Assembly: GCF_027486195.1 (NCBI RefSeq)
Contig: NZ_JAIXPP010000033.1
Location: forward strand, 105,860 to 169,859
Origin: Novosphingobium sp.
GTDB lineage: Bacteria > Pseudomonadota > Alphaproteobacteria > Sphingomonadales > Sphingomonadaceae
Reading direction: 5' to 3'
Length of the DNA: 64,000 bases
The notes under the pieces were generated by a model that was given only the letters and a program-made list of their open reading frames with translations, ran no database searches and had not been told where the DNA came from. Of this stretch, positions 8,985-17,352 are shown in pieces. The position numbers and the translations under genes are program-made. Numbering within the stretch: position 1 is the first letter of the stretch; each line of letters starts with the position of its first letter.

Positions 8985-10118
8985 TTAAGCCGCCTCGGGG
9001 CGGCCTTCGGCGTCGAAACGAAGTTCGAGCGGGACATCGACCTCGGGCTGCGGCGGGGCGTCGCCGCGCTTCAGCGCCAGCACGAAAGCGAGCACGGCGG
9101 CGATGGCGGCATAGAGCTCCTCGCGGATCATCTGGTTCTCGCGCGTGGTGAAGTAGACCGAGCGGGCGAGCGCAGGGGAGGACAGCGTGGGGACGGCCAT
9201 TTCGGCGGCCATTTCGCGCATCGCGAGCGCCTTTTCACCGCGCCCCTTGGCGAGCACGACGGGGGCAGGGGCCTTTTCCGGATCGTAGGCAAGCGCGACA
9301 CTGAAATGCGTCGGGTTGGTGATGACGAACTGGGCTTCCTTCATCGCCGAAGCGAGGCCGCCCATCGCGATCTGGCGCTGGCGCTGGCGGATCGCGGCCT
9401 TGCGTTCGGGCGAGCCTTCGCTTTCCTTGCTCTCGTCCTTGAGGTCTTGCAGCGACATTCTGAGGCGCATCATGCGGCGCAGCCACTGCACGGGATAATC
9501 GACGAGCGCGATGACGACGAGGCCGCCGCCGAGCGCGTAGAGCAGGGCGAGGAGCGTGTCCCAGCTATAGGCGAGCTGGCCGCGCAGCTCGCCGCCGCCG
9601 AGGCCGACGATGGCGGGGATGCGGCCCTTGATCCAGACGTAAGCGATCGCGCCGAGGAGCACGAGTTTTGCGAGGCCCTTGGCGAGTTCGATCCAGCCTT
9701 GCGGGCCGAACATGCGCTTGAGGCCGCTCATGGGATCGAGGCGGGAGGCCTTGGGCGCGAGGTTGCCGCCGACCCAGCGGCCCTCGCCAAGGCCGAGCTG
9801 CGAGATCAATGCGGCGGCCATGAGCAGGCCGCCGAGGGTGAGCACCGGGGGCAGCGCGGTGAGCAGCGCGGCGTGGATCAGCGGGGCAGCGTCGAACCGT
9901 TCGAGGCTGGCGCGGTCCCACACGAGGCCGATGCGCGCCATGCGTTGGAGGCTGGTGAGCACCCACGGCCCGGCGAATTGCAGCCAGGCCGCGCCGCCCA
10001 GCACGCTGATCGCGATGCCGAGTTCGCGCGGGCGCAGGACGTCGCCATTCTTGGCGGCGTCGGTGCGGCGCTTTTCGGTGGGGGCGAAGGTCTTTTCGCC
10101 CGGTGTTTCCTCAGCCAT
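8985..10118 (-). CDS. flhB: Flagellar export gate protein FlhB
   Basis: A 377-residue inner-membrane protein of the flagellar type III export gate that sets substrate specificity (rod/hook to filament). Four membrane segments lie between about residues 35 and 215, followed by the cytoplasmic FlhBC domain. The autocleavage motif NPTH is at 268-271. The N-terminus (TEKRRTDAAKNGDVLRPREL) matches the family. Its start overlaps the fliR 3' end by eight bases, so it is translated together with fliR. Length is normal. Confidence 0.96.
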   Translation of the reverse strand: MAEETPGEKTFAPTEKRRTDAAKNGDVLRPRELGIAISVLGGAAWLQFAGPWVLTSLQRMARIGLVWDRASLERFDAAPLIHAALLTALPPVLTLGGLLMAAALISQLGLGEGRWVGGNLAPKASRLDPMSGLKRMFGPQGWIELAKGLAKLVLLGAIAYVWIKGRIPAIVGLGGGELRGQLAYSWDTLLALLYALGGGLVVIALVDYPVQWLRRMMRLRMSLQDLKDESKESEGSPERKAAIRQRQRQIAMGGLASAMKEAQFVITNPTHFSVALAYDPEKAPAPVVLAKGRGEKALAMREMAAEMAVPTLSSPALARSVYFTTRENQMIREELYAAIAAVLAFVLALKRGDAPPQPEVDVPLELRFDAEGRPEAA

Positions 10119-10902
10119 GCTTGGCGCTGACGATCTGCGCGGCCTGGGTGACGGCGGCGAGCGAGAGGTCGCCCAAGCGGTCGGTCAGCAGCGGGGCGGT
10201 GAGGATCAGCGCGGCGATGCCGGCGAGGACGCCTGCGGGCAGGCCCAAGGAAAAGAGATTGAGGCTGGGGGCCGAGCGGCTGATCACTCCGGTCATCACC
10301 TGCACGAGGAGCAGAAGCAGCGTGACGGGCAGTGCGATGGCGATGGCGGCGGTGAGCATCTGCGCGCCGAAGCTGGTGACGAGCATCATGCGATCAGGCG
10401 TGAACCAGACAGAGCCGGGAGGAAACGCGCTGTAGCTTTCGACGATCAGCGCAAACCATGTGAGATGCGCACCGAGGCCGAGAAACAGCACGGTGAGCAG
10501 CACCGAGAAATACTGGCCGAGCACCGGAGACTGTGCGCCGCTGACGGGATCGGCGGTTGAGGCGATGCTGAGGCCCATCGAGCCGCCGATCATTTCGGCG
10601 GCGATGAGCGGGGCGGCGAAGCTCCACTGCAGGACGAAGCCGAGCGAGAGGCCGATGAGGATTTCCTGCGCGGTGATGAGGAGGCCCGAGAGCGTAAACA
10701 GCGCGGGCGGCGCGGCGACCGGGGTCCAGGCGCAGACCAGCACCGCGACGGCGCCGGCAAGGCTGACGCGCAGTTGCATGGGGACGGAGTTCGCGCCGAA
10801 TAGCGGCGCGGCGAGGAGCGCGGCGCCGATGCGCGTCATCACGAAGATCATGCGCCAGAATTCCGCTTCCAGCGCGCCGAAACCGAAGTGGAGGGCGATC
10901 AT
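10111..10902 (-). CDS. fliR: Flagellar export gate protein FliR
   Basis: A 263-residue hydrophobic protein with about six membrane helices, part of the FliPQR core of the export gate. ATG 10902 is chosen over an in-frame start at 10977: it has GGGGAAG a few bases upstream and gives a normal FliR N-terminus, whereas the longer version would translate the GC-rich palindromic repeat. It is 141 bases downstream of fliQ, the largest gap in this operon, and that gap is filled by the repeat. The 3' end overlaps flhB by eight bases. Confidence 0.93.
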   Translation of the reverse strand: MIALHFGFGALEAEFWRMIFVMTRIGAALLAAPLFGANSVPMQLRVSLAGAVAVLVCAWTPVAAPPALFTLSGLLITAQEILIGLSLGFVLQWSFAAPLIAAEMIGGSMGLSIASTADPVSGAQSPVLGQYFSVLLTVLFLGLGAHLTWFALIVESYSAFPPGSVWFTPDRMMLVTSFGAQMLTAAIAIALPVTLLLLLVQVMTGVISRSAPSLNLFSLGLPAGVLAGIAALILTAPLLTDRLGDLSLAAVTQAAQIVSAKHG

Positions 10903-10912
10903 GTGGCTTCCC

Positions 10913-10998
10913 CCCCTCCCCAGTGGGGAGGGGCTGGGGGAGGGGGGACAGCGCTGGCGGGGGATACCCCTCCCCAACCCCTCCCCATCGGGGAGGGG
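10913..10998. repeat. Pair of GC-rich palindromes between fliQ and fliR
   Basis: Two near-identical hairpins, cccctcccc-agt-ggggagggg (10913-10933) and cccctcccc-atc-ggggagggg (10978-10998), with further CCCCTCCCC copies between them. They look like REP-type elements. A related hairpin lies behind motB (27799-27817). They sit inside an otherwise tight operon and could lower or process the transcript there. Confidence 0.75.
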
Positions 10999-11043
10999 CT
11001 TTTGCAGATAGGGCTGATGTGAAGTTGGCTCATTTCCCGGCCT

Positions 11044-11316
11044 TCATTTACCCGTCTGCGCGATCTGGGCGAAGATCTCGACGAGGAAATCGCCGATGAG
11101 GCCCATCATCGCGCCGCCCAGCAGCACCAGCACGAGCGCGATGGCGGCGAGCTTGGGGACGAAGGTAAGCGTCTGCTCGTTGATCGAGGTGGCGGCCTGC
11201 ACCACGCCGACCACGAGGCCAACGGCGAGGCTGGCGAGCAGCACCGGGGCGGCGACGAGCGCGGTGACCCAGAGCATGCGGTCGGCCAGGGCGAGGAGGG
11301 CGGCGGTATCGTTCAT
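11044..11316 (-). CDS. fliQ: Flagellar export gate protein FliQ
   Basis: A 90-residue protein with two membrane helices (about 16-42 and 53-78), the standard FliQ size. It forms part of the FliPQR export channel in the inner membrane. The INEQTLTFVPK loop between the helices is highly typical. The start overlaps the fliP stop by one base (TGATG). Confidence 0.96.
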   Translation of the reverse strand: MNDTAALLALADRMLWVTALVAAPVLLASLAVGLVVGVVQAATSINEQTLTFVPKLAAIALVLVLLGGAMMGLIGDFLVEIFAQIAQTGK

Positions 11317-12116
11317 CAGCCGAAACTCGCCGCGAGGCTGCCCATGAGCAGCGCCCAGCCATCGACGAGGACGAACAGCAGGAGCTTGAACGGCAGGGAA
11401 ACGATGGTGGGGGACATCATCATCATGCCGAGGCTCATCAGCACCGACGAGACGACGAGATCGATCGCGAGGAACGGCAGAAACAGCATGAAGCCGATCT
11501 GGAATGCGGTCTTGAGTTCGCTCGTCACGAAGGCGGGGAGGAGGATCGAGAAGGGAACGTCGGCGGTCTTCGCGAACTTGGGGGCCTTGGCCATGGCGGC
11601 GAACATCTGGAGATCGTGCTCGCGCGTCTGGCGGATCATGAAGGCGTGGAATTCGGTCCCGGTGGCGGTGACGGCCTGCTCGGCGTTGATGGTGCCGGCG
11701 GAATAGGGCGCAATCGCGTTCGCGTTCACCTTGTCGAGCGTGGGGGCCATGATGAACAGCGAGAGGAACAGCGAAAGGCCGATCAGCACCTGATTGGGTG
11801 GCGACTGCTGGAGGCCGAGCGCCTGCCGCAGGATCGCGAGGACGACGAGGATGCGGGTGAAGCTCGTCATCATCAGCAGGAGGCTGGGCAGGATCGTGAG
11901 CAGCCCCATGATGAGGAGCAGCTGGAGCGAGAGCGAGAGGCTGCCGTTCGACTGCGCGTCTGCGATCTGGCCAAACGCGCGATCGAGCGCGCCGGGGATG
12001 GCGGTTCCAGTGGGGGCGGCAGTGGGCGCGGCTGCCGCAAGATCGGCGGCGTGTGCCGGGAGAGCCATGGCCAGCGCGGCCAGCGCGGCGGGGATCACGA
12101 GGTGGATGAGCTTCAC
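11316..12116 (-). CDS. fliP: Flagellar export gate protein FliP
   Basis: A 266-residue inner-membrane protein with a cleavable N-terminal signal (ending ALPAHA-ADLA) and four further membrane helices, central to the export channel. Typical stretches are MTSFTRILVVLAILRQALG and FLPFLAIDLVVSSVLMSLGM. GTG at 12116 is taken as the start because GAGGA lies about eight bases upstream and a signal peptide follows directly; no ATG fits. It begins four bases after the fliO stop and overlaps fliQ by one base. Confidence 0.94.
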   Translation of the reverse strand: MKLIHLVIPAALAALAMALPAHAADLAAAAPTAAPTGTAIPGALDRAFGQIADAQSNGSLSLSLQLLLIMGLLTILPSLLLMMTSFTRILVVLAILRQALGLQQSPPNQVLIGLSLFLSLFIMAPTLDKVNANAIAPYSAGTINAEQAVTATGTEFHAFMIRQTREHDLQMFAAMAKAPKFAKTADVPFSILLPAFVTSELKTAFQIGFMLFLPFLAIDLVVSSVLMSLGMMMMSPTIVSLPFKLLLFVLVDGWALLMGSLAASFG

Positions 12117-12120
12117 CGGA

Positions 12121-12390
12121 TCAATCCTCGCCGGCTGCACGCGCGGGCACTTCGGCCAGCCGGACGAGGCCTTGCTTCGAGGCCGAGACGAGGATTTCGC
12201 GCCCCCGGAATTCGAGCACGGCAATGCGCTGGCCGGGGCCGAGCCACTGCGTCTCGATGATCTTTACGCTGCGCTGCCCGCCGGTGGGGCTGAAGCGCTT
12301 TTCCATGCGGCGGGCGAACCTGAGGCTGGCCCAGGCGAGCCCGGCGATCAGCGGCAGGACGATGGCGAGCTTGAGGAGGTACCATAGCAT
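12121..12390 (-). CDS. fliO: Flagellar biosynthesis protein FliO
   Basis: An 89-residue protein with one N-terminal membrane helix (about 3-23) and a small cytoplasmic domain with the FliO pattern SVKIIETQWLGPGQRIAVLEF. FliO helps assemble the FliP ring. It is in the usual place between fliN and fliP, and its start overlaps the fliN stop by one base. Confidence 0.88.
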   Translation of the reverse strand: MLWYLLKLAIVLPLIAGLAWASLRFARRMEKRFSPTGGQRSVKIIETQWLGPGQRIAVLEFRGREILVSASKQGLVRLAEVPARAAGED

Positions 12391-12650
12391 CAGACTTGCG
12401 CTTCCTGCCCGACGAGTTCGACGATCCGGAGGCCGAAGCGTTCGCCTTGCGCCACCACTTCGCCGCGCGCGATGAGTTTGCCGTTGACCATGACATCGAG
12501 CAGCTCGTCGGTGAGGCGGTCGAGCATGACGACGCTTTCCTCGGTGAGCGAGAGCACGTCCTTGAGCTTCATCTCGGTGCGGCCAAGTTCTACGGTGAGG
12601 CGCACGTCGACATCCTTGAGGAATTCGAAGCCGCGGGTCTGGAAGGTCAT
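12390..12650 (-). CDS. fliN: Flagellar motor switch protein FliN
   Basis: An 86-residue C-ring protein made up almost only of the SPOA domain, shorter than the 137 residues of E. coli FliN because the variable N-terminal extension is missing. The core pattern LTVELGRTEMKLKDVLSLTEESVVMLDR and the following VNGKLIARGEVV are clear. It joins with FliM at the base of the C-ring. It lies between fliM and fliO with a one-base overlap to fliO. Confidence 0.93.
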   Translation of the reverse strand: MTFQTRGFEFLKDVDVRLTVELGRTEMKLKDVLSLTEESVVMLDRLTDELLDVMVNGKLIARGEVVAQGERFGLRIVELVGQEAQV

Positions 12651-12677
12651 GAGGGCATCCTGGGATGGGTCGCCGGA

Positions 12678-13562
12678 TCAGGCGAGCTGGGTGAGTTGAA
12701 GGGCGACGCGGTCGTCCACCTCGCCGACGGTGCCGTGGCCGACGAGCGCCTCGCCGACGCGCAAGGGCACGCTGCGGGCGACGGGGACGGCGAGGACCTG
12801 CCCGATTTCGAGCGCGGAGAGCGTTGCGAGCGGGAGCGGCACATCGACGAGCACCGCGCGCACGGTGAGCGGCATGTCCGCGAAGGGGGGATCGCGCGGA
12901 TCGGCAGGGGCGCCAGCCCGCGCGGGGCCGGGGGCAGGGCGCGCAGCGCCGGTGAGATCAGCGAGCGAGGCCATGGGAAAGCCGAGCCGCAGCGACCACG
13001 CCGGGCGCGCGCCTTCGCGGATCGCGAAGGTGAGGACGGCGAGCGGGGTAACCTCGGCCAGCACGGCGAGCTCGGCCATAGTGGCGGCGCGGCGCGATGG
13101 CCGGATGCCGCCTTCCAGCCCGAGCGCTGCGGCCAGCGGGGCGGCGATCAGCGTTTCGATGCGCTGGACCATGAGTTCGGCAGACAGCGGGAGTTCGCGC
13201 GGGAGCGGTGAGGGTGCCTCGCCGGGTCCGCCGAACGCGCGGTCGAGCAGGCGCAGGACCGTATCGCCCTCGATCGCCGAAAGCAGGGGGTGGCCTGTCG
13301 CGCCTGCGGCAAGGAGGCTGATCGCGACCAGTCCGGGCGGTGCGAACGCGCCTGCGGCCATCTCTGCCGGCGGGCTGCACTCAACCATGGCCGCCTCGCC
13401 GCCATGAAGCGGCGCGAGCGCGAGGCGCAACTTGCGCGCAAGGCTCTCACCCGCGCGTGCCAGCACGGGCAGCAGCTCGGCCGCGGCGGGGGCCGGGCGA
13501 AGCAGCGCCTCGCTGTGCCGGGCAAGCGGCCGCTGGGCGACGAGAGGGCGTTGCGGTTTCAT
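12678..13562 (-). CDS. fliM: Divergent flagellar motor switch protein FliM
   Basis: A 294-residue protein placed exactly where fliM belongs. The C-terminus (about 230-294, DMPLTVRAVLVDVPLPLATL) is a SPOA domain, and LLDRAFGGPGEAPSP (about 110) resembles the GGxG region of the FliM middle domain. It is shorter than usual (about 330) and strongly diverged. The N-terminal LSQxEIDALL peptide that binds phosphorylated CheY is not present. Either switching works through another contact or this is a reduced FliM. Identity rests on domain order and position. Confidence 0.82.
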   Translation of the reverse strand: MKPQRPLVAQRPLARHSEALLRPAPAAAELLPVLARAGESLARKLRLALAPLHGGEAAMVECSPPAEMAAGAFAPPGLVAISLLAAGATGHPLLSAIEGDTVLRLLDRAFGGPGEAPSPLPRELPLSAELMVQRIETLIAAPLAAALGLEGGIRPSRRAATMAELAVLAEVTPLAVLTFAIREGARPAWSLRLGFPMASLADLTGAARPAPGPARAGAPADPRDPPFADMPLTVRAVLVDVPLPLATLSALEIGQVLAVPVARSVPLRVGEALVGHGTVGEVDDRVALQLTQLA

Positions 13563-13577
13563 GGCAGCGGGCCGGCG

Positions 13578-14183
13578 TTACTGGACGATGAAGGTCTTGA
13601 AGTAGACGGCATCCACTCCGCCGAAGCCTTCGGTATCGGTGAGCACCTTGTTGATCGTGGCGACGAGGCGCTTCTGCAGGTGCGTCTTGCCCTCGGCGGA
13701 CTGGACGTCCGCGCCCGGCGTATCGGCGATTGCGGTGAGCAGGGCCGAGCGGATCGCGAGCTCGTGCTTTTGCAGCCAGAGGATCACGCGGTAATCGCGG
13801 TGAGTGGAGCAGGCGATGCTGACCTGCACCAGCATGTCCGAATCCTTCATGTTCGACGTGAAATCATCGGTGAAGCTGAAATAGGCGGTGCGGTACTCGC
13901 TGCCGCCCTCGCCATCGACTTCGTGGCCGCCGCCGCCTTCGCCGCCGTGCTCGCCTTCCTTGGCGGCCGGGGCATAGGGGTCTTCCTCGCCCTTCTTGAT
14001 GAGCTTGGGATTCTTGTCCTCATGCTCTGTTTCGTGCCCGCTGCCGCCGATGATCCCGGCGGCGACGAGGCCATAGGCTCCGCCGCCGCCCACCGCGAGC
14101 AGCGCGCCGGCAGCGCCGATCTTCAGCATCATGCCGCCGCCCTTCTTCTTGGGCTTGGCGTCCTTGTCCTTCTTCTCGCTCAT
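13578..14183 (-). CDS. fliL: Flagellar basal-body protein FliL
   Basis: A 201-residue single-pass inner-membrane protein that surrounds the stator and supports torque. A lysine-rich cytoplasmic start is followed by a membrane helix (about 19-45), then a long Gly/Glu/His-rich linker (about 48-92) that is longer than usual, and a periplasmic FliL domain with TDDFTSNMKDSDMLVQVSIA and a C-terminal KTFIVQ. It lies between fliK and fliM in the operon, with gaps of 30 and 15 bases. Confidence 0.92.
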   Translation of the reverse strand: MSEKKDKDAKPKKKGGGMMLKIGAAGALLAVGGGGAYGLVAAGIIGGSGHETEHEDKNPKLIKKGEEDPYAPAAKEGEHGGEGGGGHEVDGEGGSEYRTAYFSFTDDFTSNMKDSDMLVQVSIACSTHRDYRVILWLQKHELAIRSALLTAIADTPGADVQSAEGKTHLQKRLVATINKVLTDTEGFGGVDAVYFKTFIVQ

Positions 14184-14213
14184 CGGTGGTCCTTACGGGT
14201 CTCTTGAATGGGG

Positions 14214-15557
14214 TCAGGCGAAGATGCCGCCGCGGCGTTCGTCAGCGGATGCGGGCGAGCGGGCCGGGTTGGCGGCGGGGCGCTGGGAGGCGGAGGTGTA
14301 GGCGCTCTGGCGCTGCTGGCCGGTGCCGGGCTGGCCCTGACCCTGCGCTTGCCCCTGCCCCTGCCCCTGAGTCAGGGTCTGGCCAGACGTTTCGGGGGCG
14401 GAGGCCACGCGCGCGGGTTCTGCCGTGGCAGCGGCATGCGCGGCGGCGACGGCGGGGGCGAAGGTGGGATCGGGGCTCGCCAGCGCGACCGAGAGGCCGG
14501 TGGCATCGCCCTCGATGCGCAGCGAGATACGGCCGAATTCGGCGTGTTGCATGGCGACAGCGACGGGGCCAGCGGGCTCCAGACCATCGCGCGCGCGGGC
14601 GATGGAATCGACGAGCTGGTCGAAGCTGATCGGCTGCGCTCCGGCGGCGGCTGGCGCCGCGAGTGTGGCGGCGGGCGCGAGCGTGGGCTGGGCCTGCGCG
14701 AGCGCGGCGGCGGTTTCAGGCGCCGGGAGGGCCGCGATCTTTGCGGCAGGGAGCGCGGGCTCGGCCTCGGCGCGGAGCTTGCGCGCGGCGGGGCGATCAG
14801 GCGTGGGGGTGCCGGTCAGCGCAGCGAGCGTCGAGGGCTGCGCGCGGGCGGCGTTCTGCGTGCCGGTTTCGGGCGCGGCTTGATCCGGGGTGGCGGGCTG
14901 CTGCGGCGCGGGGACGGCTGGTGCTTCGCTTTCGAACACGAGGCTGGCGACAGCGAAGGCCGCTGGGTGGGTGGTTTGCGCGGCGGGAGCCGGAGCCGCT
15001 GCGGCATCGGCGGAACGGGGGGTGGCTGGAGTGAGGCCCTGTGCTGGAACGCCGGTTTCAGCGGGCTTGGTCGATGCTGGCGCGGCGGCGTGAGCAGCGG
15101 CTGGAGCGGATTGGGGGAGCGCCGCGCCGGTCAGCGCGAGGACGAGTGTGGTGGTTACAGTCTGGGGCTGGTCGCTGGCGGTCTTCTCCGCAGGCTCTGG
15201 TGCTTCGCTTGCGGCGGGCTTGGCTGCGCTGAGGACATCCGCGGCGACAAGCGTGAACGCGAGAGGCGATGCTGCAAGCTTTTGCCGGGCGGGCGGCAAG
15301 GTCTTGCCGGGTTCTGCCGGGGTATCCGGCGTGATGGCCACCTCGGTTGGCAATGCGGTGGCCTGGACAGGAGCGGTGAGGGTCAGCGAAGCGGTGAGCT
15401 GCGGATCGGCGGAAGCAGGCACTTCGCGCGCAAGGAGCGCCGCAAAGCCGGGCGTTTCGGCGCCCTGCGCGCCGGATGCTGCTGCAGCCAGAGCGGCCCC
15501 CTGGGTGGGGACTGCTGCTGCGACGCTGGAAGGCAGGGCGGAGGCGGGCGCGGTCAT
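14214..15557 (-). CDS. fliK: Flagellar hook-length control protein FliK
   Basis: A 447-residue Ala/Pro-rich secreted ruler that switches export from hook to filament proteins through FlhB. Most of the sequence (1-290) is low-complexity. The conserved C-terminal core (about 300-370, with MQHAEFGRISLRIEGDATGL) fits the FliK C-domain. Near residues 394-413 there is a Gln-Gly repeat coded by repeated CCCCTG hexamers (14335-14371). Position between fliJ and fliL supports the call. Confidence 0.87.
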   Translation of the reverse strand: MTAPASALPSSVAAAVPTQGAALAAAASGAQGAETPGFAALLAREVPASADPQLTASLTLTAPVQATALPTEVAITPDTPAEPGKTLPPARQKLAASPLAFTLVAADVLSAAKPAASEAPEPAEKTASDQPQTVTTTLVLALTGAALPQSAPAAAHAAAPASTKPAETGVPAQGLTPATPRSADAAAAPAPAAQTTHPAAFAVASLVFESEAPAVPAPQQPATPDQAAPETGTQNAARAQPSTLAALTGTPTPDRPAARKLRAEAEPALPAAKIAALPAPETAAALAQAQPTLAPAATLAAPAAAGAQPISFDQLVDSIARARDGLEPAGPVAVAMQHAEFGRISLRIEGDATGLSVALASPDPTFAPAVAAAHAAATAEPARVASAPETSGQTLTQGQGQGQAQGQGQPGTGQQRQSAYTSASQRPAANPARSPASADERRGGIFA

Positions 15558-15598
15558 GGCGGGCGGCGGTCCTTGGCGAGAGGCTTGGTTAACGGCTG

Positions 15599-16033
15599 CT
15601 ATTCAAGAGGCGTGCCAAGCGGACCGGACGGTGCTGAGGGATGCGCATTTTCCGCAGCCTTGCGGGCCATGCGCTGCTGCGCGGCCTCGATCCGGTCGTC
15701 CACCGCAGCGCGGCGGCGTTCGGCTTCGGCGGCTTCGGCGGCGCGGGCATCGGCGGCCTCGCGCGCGCGGACGAGATCGGCTGCAGTGGCATCGGCGATG
15801 CGGGTGAGGCCAGCGACGAATTGCCGCGTCTGCCGCAGTTCGCCGCCATCGCGCGCATCGCTGCGCAGGCGATAGGCCTTGATCAGCGCGGCGGTGCGCG
15901 CTTCGAGACTGGCGACTTGTGCGAGGGCGCTTTCGGCGCGGGCAGCTTCGCCGAGCGCAGTCTGGCGGGCGATGCCGCGCAGGCGTTCGAGCCGGCGCAG
16001 GCGCTTGAGCTTGGCGCGGTCGGCGCTGCTCAC
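15599..16033 (-). CDS. fliJ: Flagellar export protein FliJ
   Basis: A 144-residue, highly charged, helical protein predicted to form an antiparallel coiled coil (about 5-125), as the FliJ stalk of the export ATPase does. Sequence is weakly conserved in this family, so the call rests on length, coiled-coil character and its place directly after fliI. The start overlaps the fliI stop by four bases (ATGA). Confidence 0.83.
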   Translation of the reverse strand: MSSADRAKLKRLRRLERLRGIARQTALGEAARAESALAQVASLEARTAALIKAYRLRSDARDGGELRQTRQFVAGLTRIADATAADLVRAREAADARAAEAAEAERRRAAVDDRIEAAQQRMARKAAENAHPSAPSGPLGTPLE

Positions 16034-17352
16034 GCGGCCATCAGTTCGGCAAGTTCAGCCACGCTGCGGTCCATGGGGACGACCTCGCGCTGGGGCTGGC
16101 TGAGGAACTGGGTTAACGCGCCGTGCATGGCGATGGCGCGGTCGAGCTGCGGATCGGCCCCGGCGCGGTAGGCGCCCATGAGCACGAGATCGCGGTTCGC
16201 CTCATAGTTGGCAATCAGCGCGCGGAAGGCGCGGGCATCGGCCTGGTGCAAGGGATCGACGATATCGTTCATCACGCGGCTCAGGCTCGCGGCGATGTCG
16301 ATCGCAGGATACTGGCCGCGCTGCGCCAGATCGCGCGAGAGCACGACGTGACCGTCCAGAATCGCGCGGGCGGTATCGACGACGGGGTCGTCCTGATTGT
16401 CGCCATCTGCCAGCACGGTGTAGAGGCCGGTGACCGAGCCGCCGCTGGCCGCCGAATTGCCTGCGCGCTCGACCAGCTTGGTGATCGTGGCGAGCGCGGA
16501 GGGCGGGTAGCCGCGCGCGGCGCCGGGTTCGCCGAGCAGCAGCGCGATCTCGCGGCCGGCGTGGGCGACGCGGGTGAGGCTATCCATGATGAGCAGGACC
16601 TGATGCCCGGCGGCGCGGAAGTATTCGGCCATCGAGGTGGCGAGCATGGCGCCGCGAATGCGCAAGTTGGGCGCATGATCGGCGGGCACGGCGACAACCA
16701 CGCTGCGGGCGCGGCGGGGGCCGGACATGTGCTTCTCGACGAAATCACTGACTTCGCGCGCGCGCTCGCCGATCAGGCCGACGATGACGATTTCAGCTTC
16801 GGTGCCGTGGGCGATCATGTCGAGCAGGACGGATTTGCCGACGCCCGAGCCCGCCATGACGCCGATGCGCTGGCCGACGCCGAAGGTGGTGAGCGCGTTG
16901 AGCGCGCGCACGCCGACATCGAAGGGGTCGCGCACGGGGGCGCGGTCCAATGCGCTGGTGCGCACGCCGCCCGAAGGCCATTCGGCGCGGGCGGCGATGG
17001 GCGGGCCGCCGTCGATGGGGAGGCCCTCGCCATCCACCGCGCGGCCGAGGAAGGCTTCGCCGACGGGGAGCATGCCAGGGCGGCCTTCGGGGCGCACACG
17101 CGCGCCGGGGCGCAGGAGGACCGTATCGCCGAGCAGCATCATCAGCATGCGTCCGGCGCGAAAACCGATCGTTTCGGCCAGCAGCGAGCCGGCACCATGC
17201 GCGATGCGGCATTGCGCGCCGATGGGGAGCGAAAGGCCGCTGACTTCGAGCAGGCCCCCATCGCAAGCAGTGACGAGGCCGTAGCGGCGCGGGGCGAAAT
17301 CGGGCTGGGCTTCCTCGCAGCGGGCGAGGAGGGGGACTATGGTGCTTAGCAT
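16030..17352 (-). CDS. fliI: Flagellum-specific ATPase FliI
   Basis: A 440-residue cytoplasmic ATPase of the F1-beta-like type III export family. The Walker A motif GSGVGKS is at about 168-174, and the Walker B region reads VLLIMDSLTRVAHAGREIAL. ATG 17352 is preferred over an in-frame ATG at 17385: it lies in the ATGCTAA junction with the end of fliH, giving a seven-base overlap, and matches usual FliI N-termini. FliH binds and regulates it and FliJ overlaps its end. Confidence 0.96.
   Translation of the reverse strand: MLSTIVPLLARCEEAQPDFAPRRYGLVTACDGGLLEVSGLSLPIGAQCRIAHGAGSLLAETIGFRAGRMLMMLLGDTVLLRPGARVRPEGRPGMLPVGEAFLGRAVDGEGLPIDGGPPIAARAEWPSGGVRTSALDRAPVRDPFDVGVRALNALTTFGVGQRIGVMAGSGVGKSVLLDMIAHGTEAEIVIVGLIGERAREVSDFVEKHMSGPRRARSVVVAVPADHAPNLRIRGAMLATSMAEYFRAAGHQVLLIMDSLTRVAHAGREIALLLGEPGAARGYPPSALATITKLVERAGNSAASGGSVTGLYTVLADGDNQDDPVVDTARAILDGHVVLSRDLAQRGQYPAIDIAASLSRVMNDIVDPLHQADARAFRALIANYEANRDLVLMGAYRAGADPQLDRAIAMHGALTQFLSQPQREVVPMDRSVAELAELMAA

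Noticed and set aside
7551..10130. An 859-codon open frame on the plus strand
   Set aside because: It is the shadow of fliD and flhB; no motif is visible.
14208..15875. A Gly/Arg-rich 555-codon frame opposite fliK
   Set aside because: Composition reflects the Ala/Pro-rich fliK gene on the other strand.
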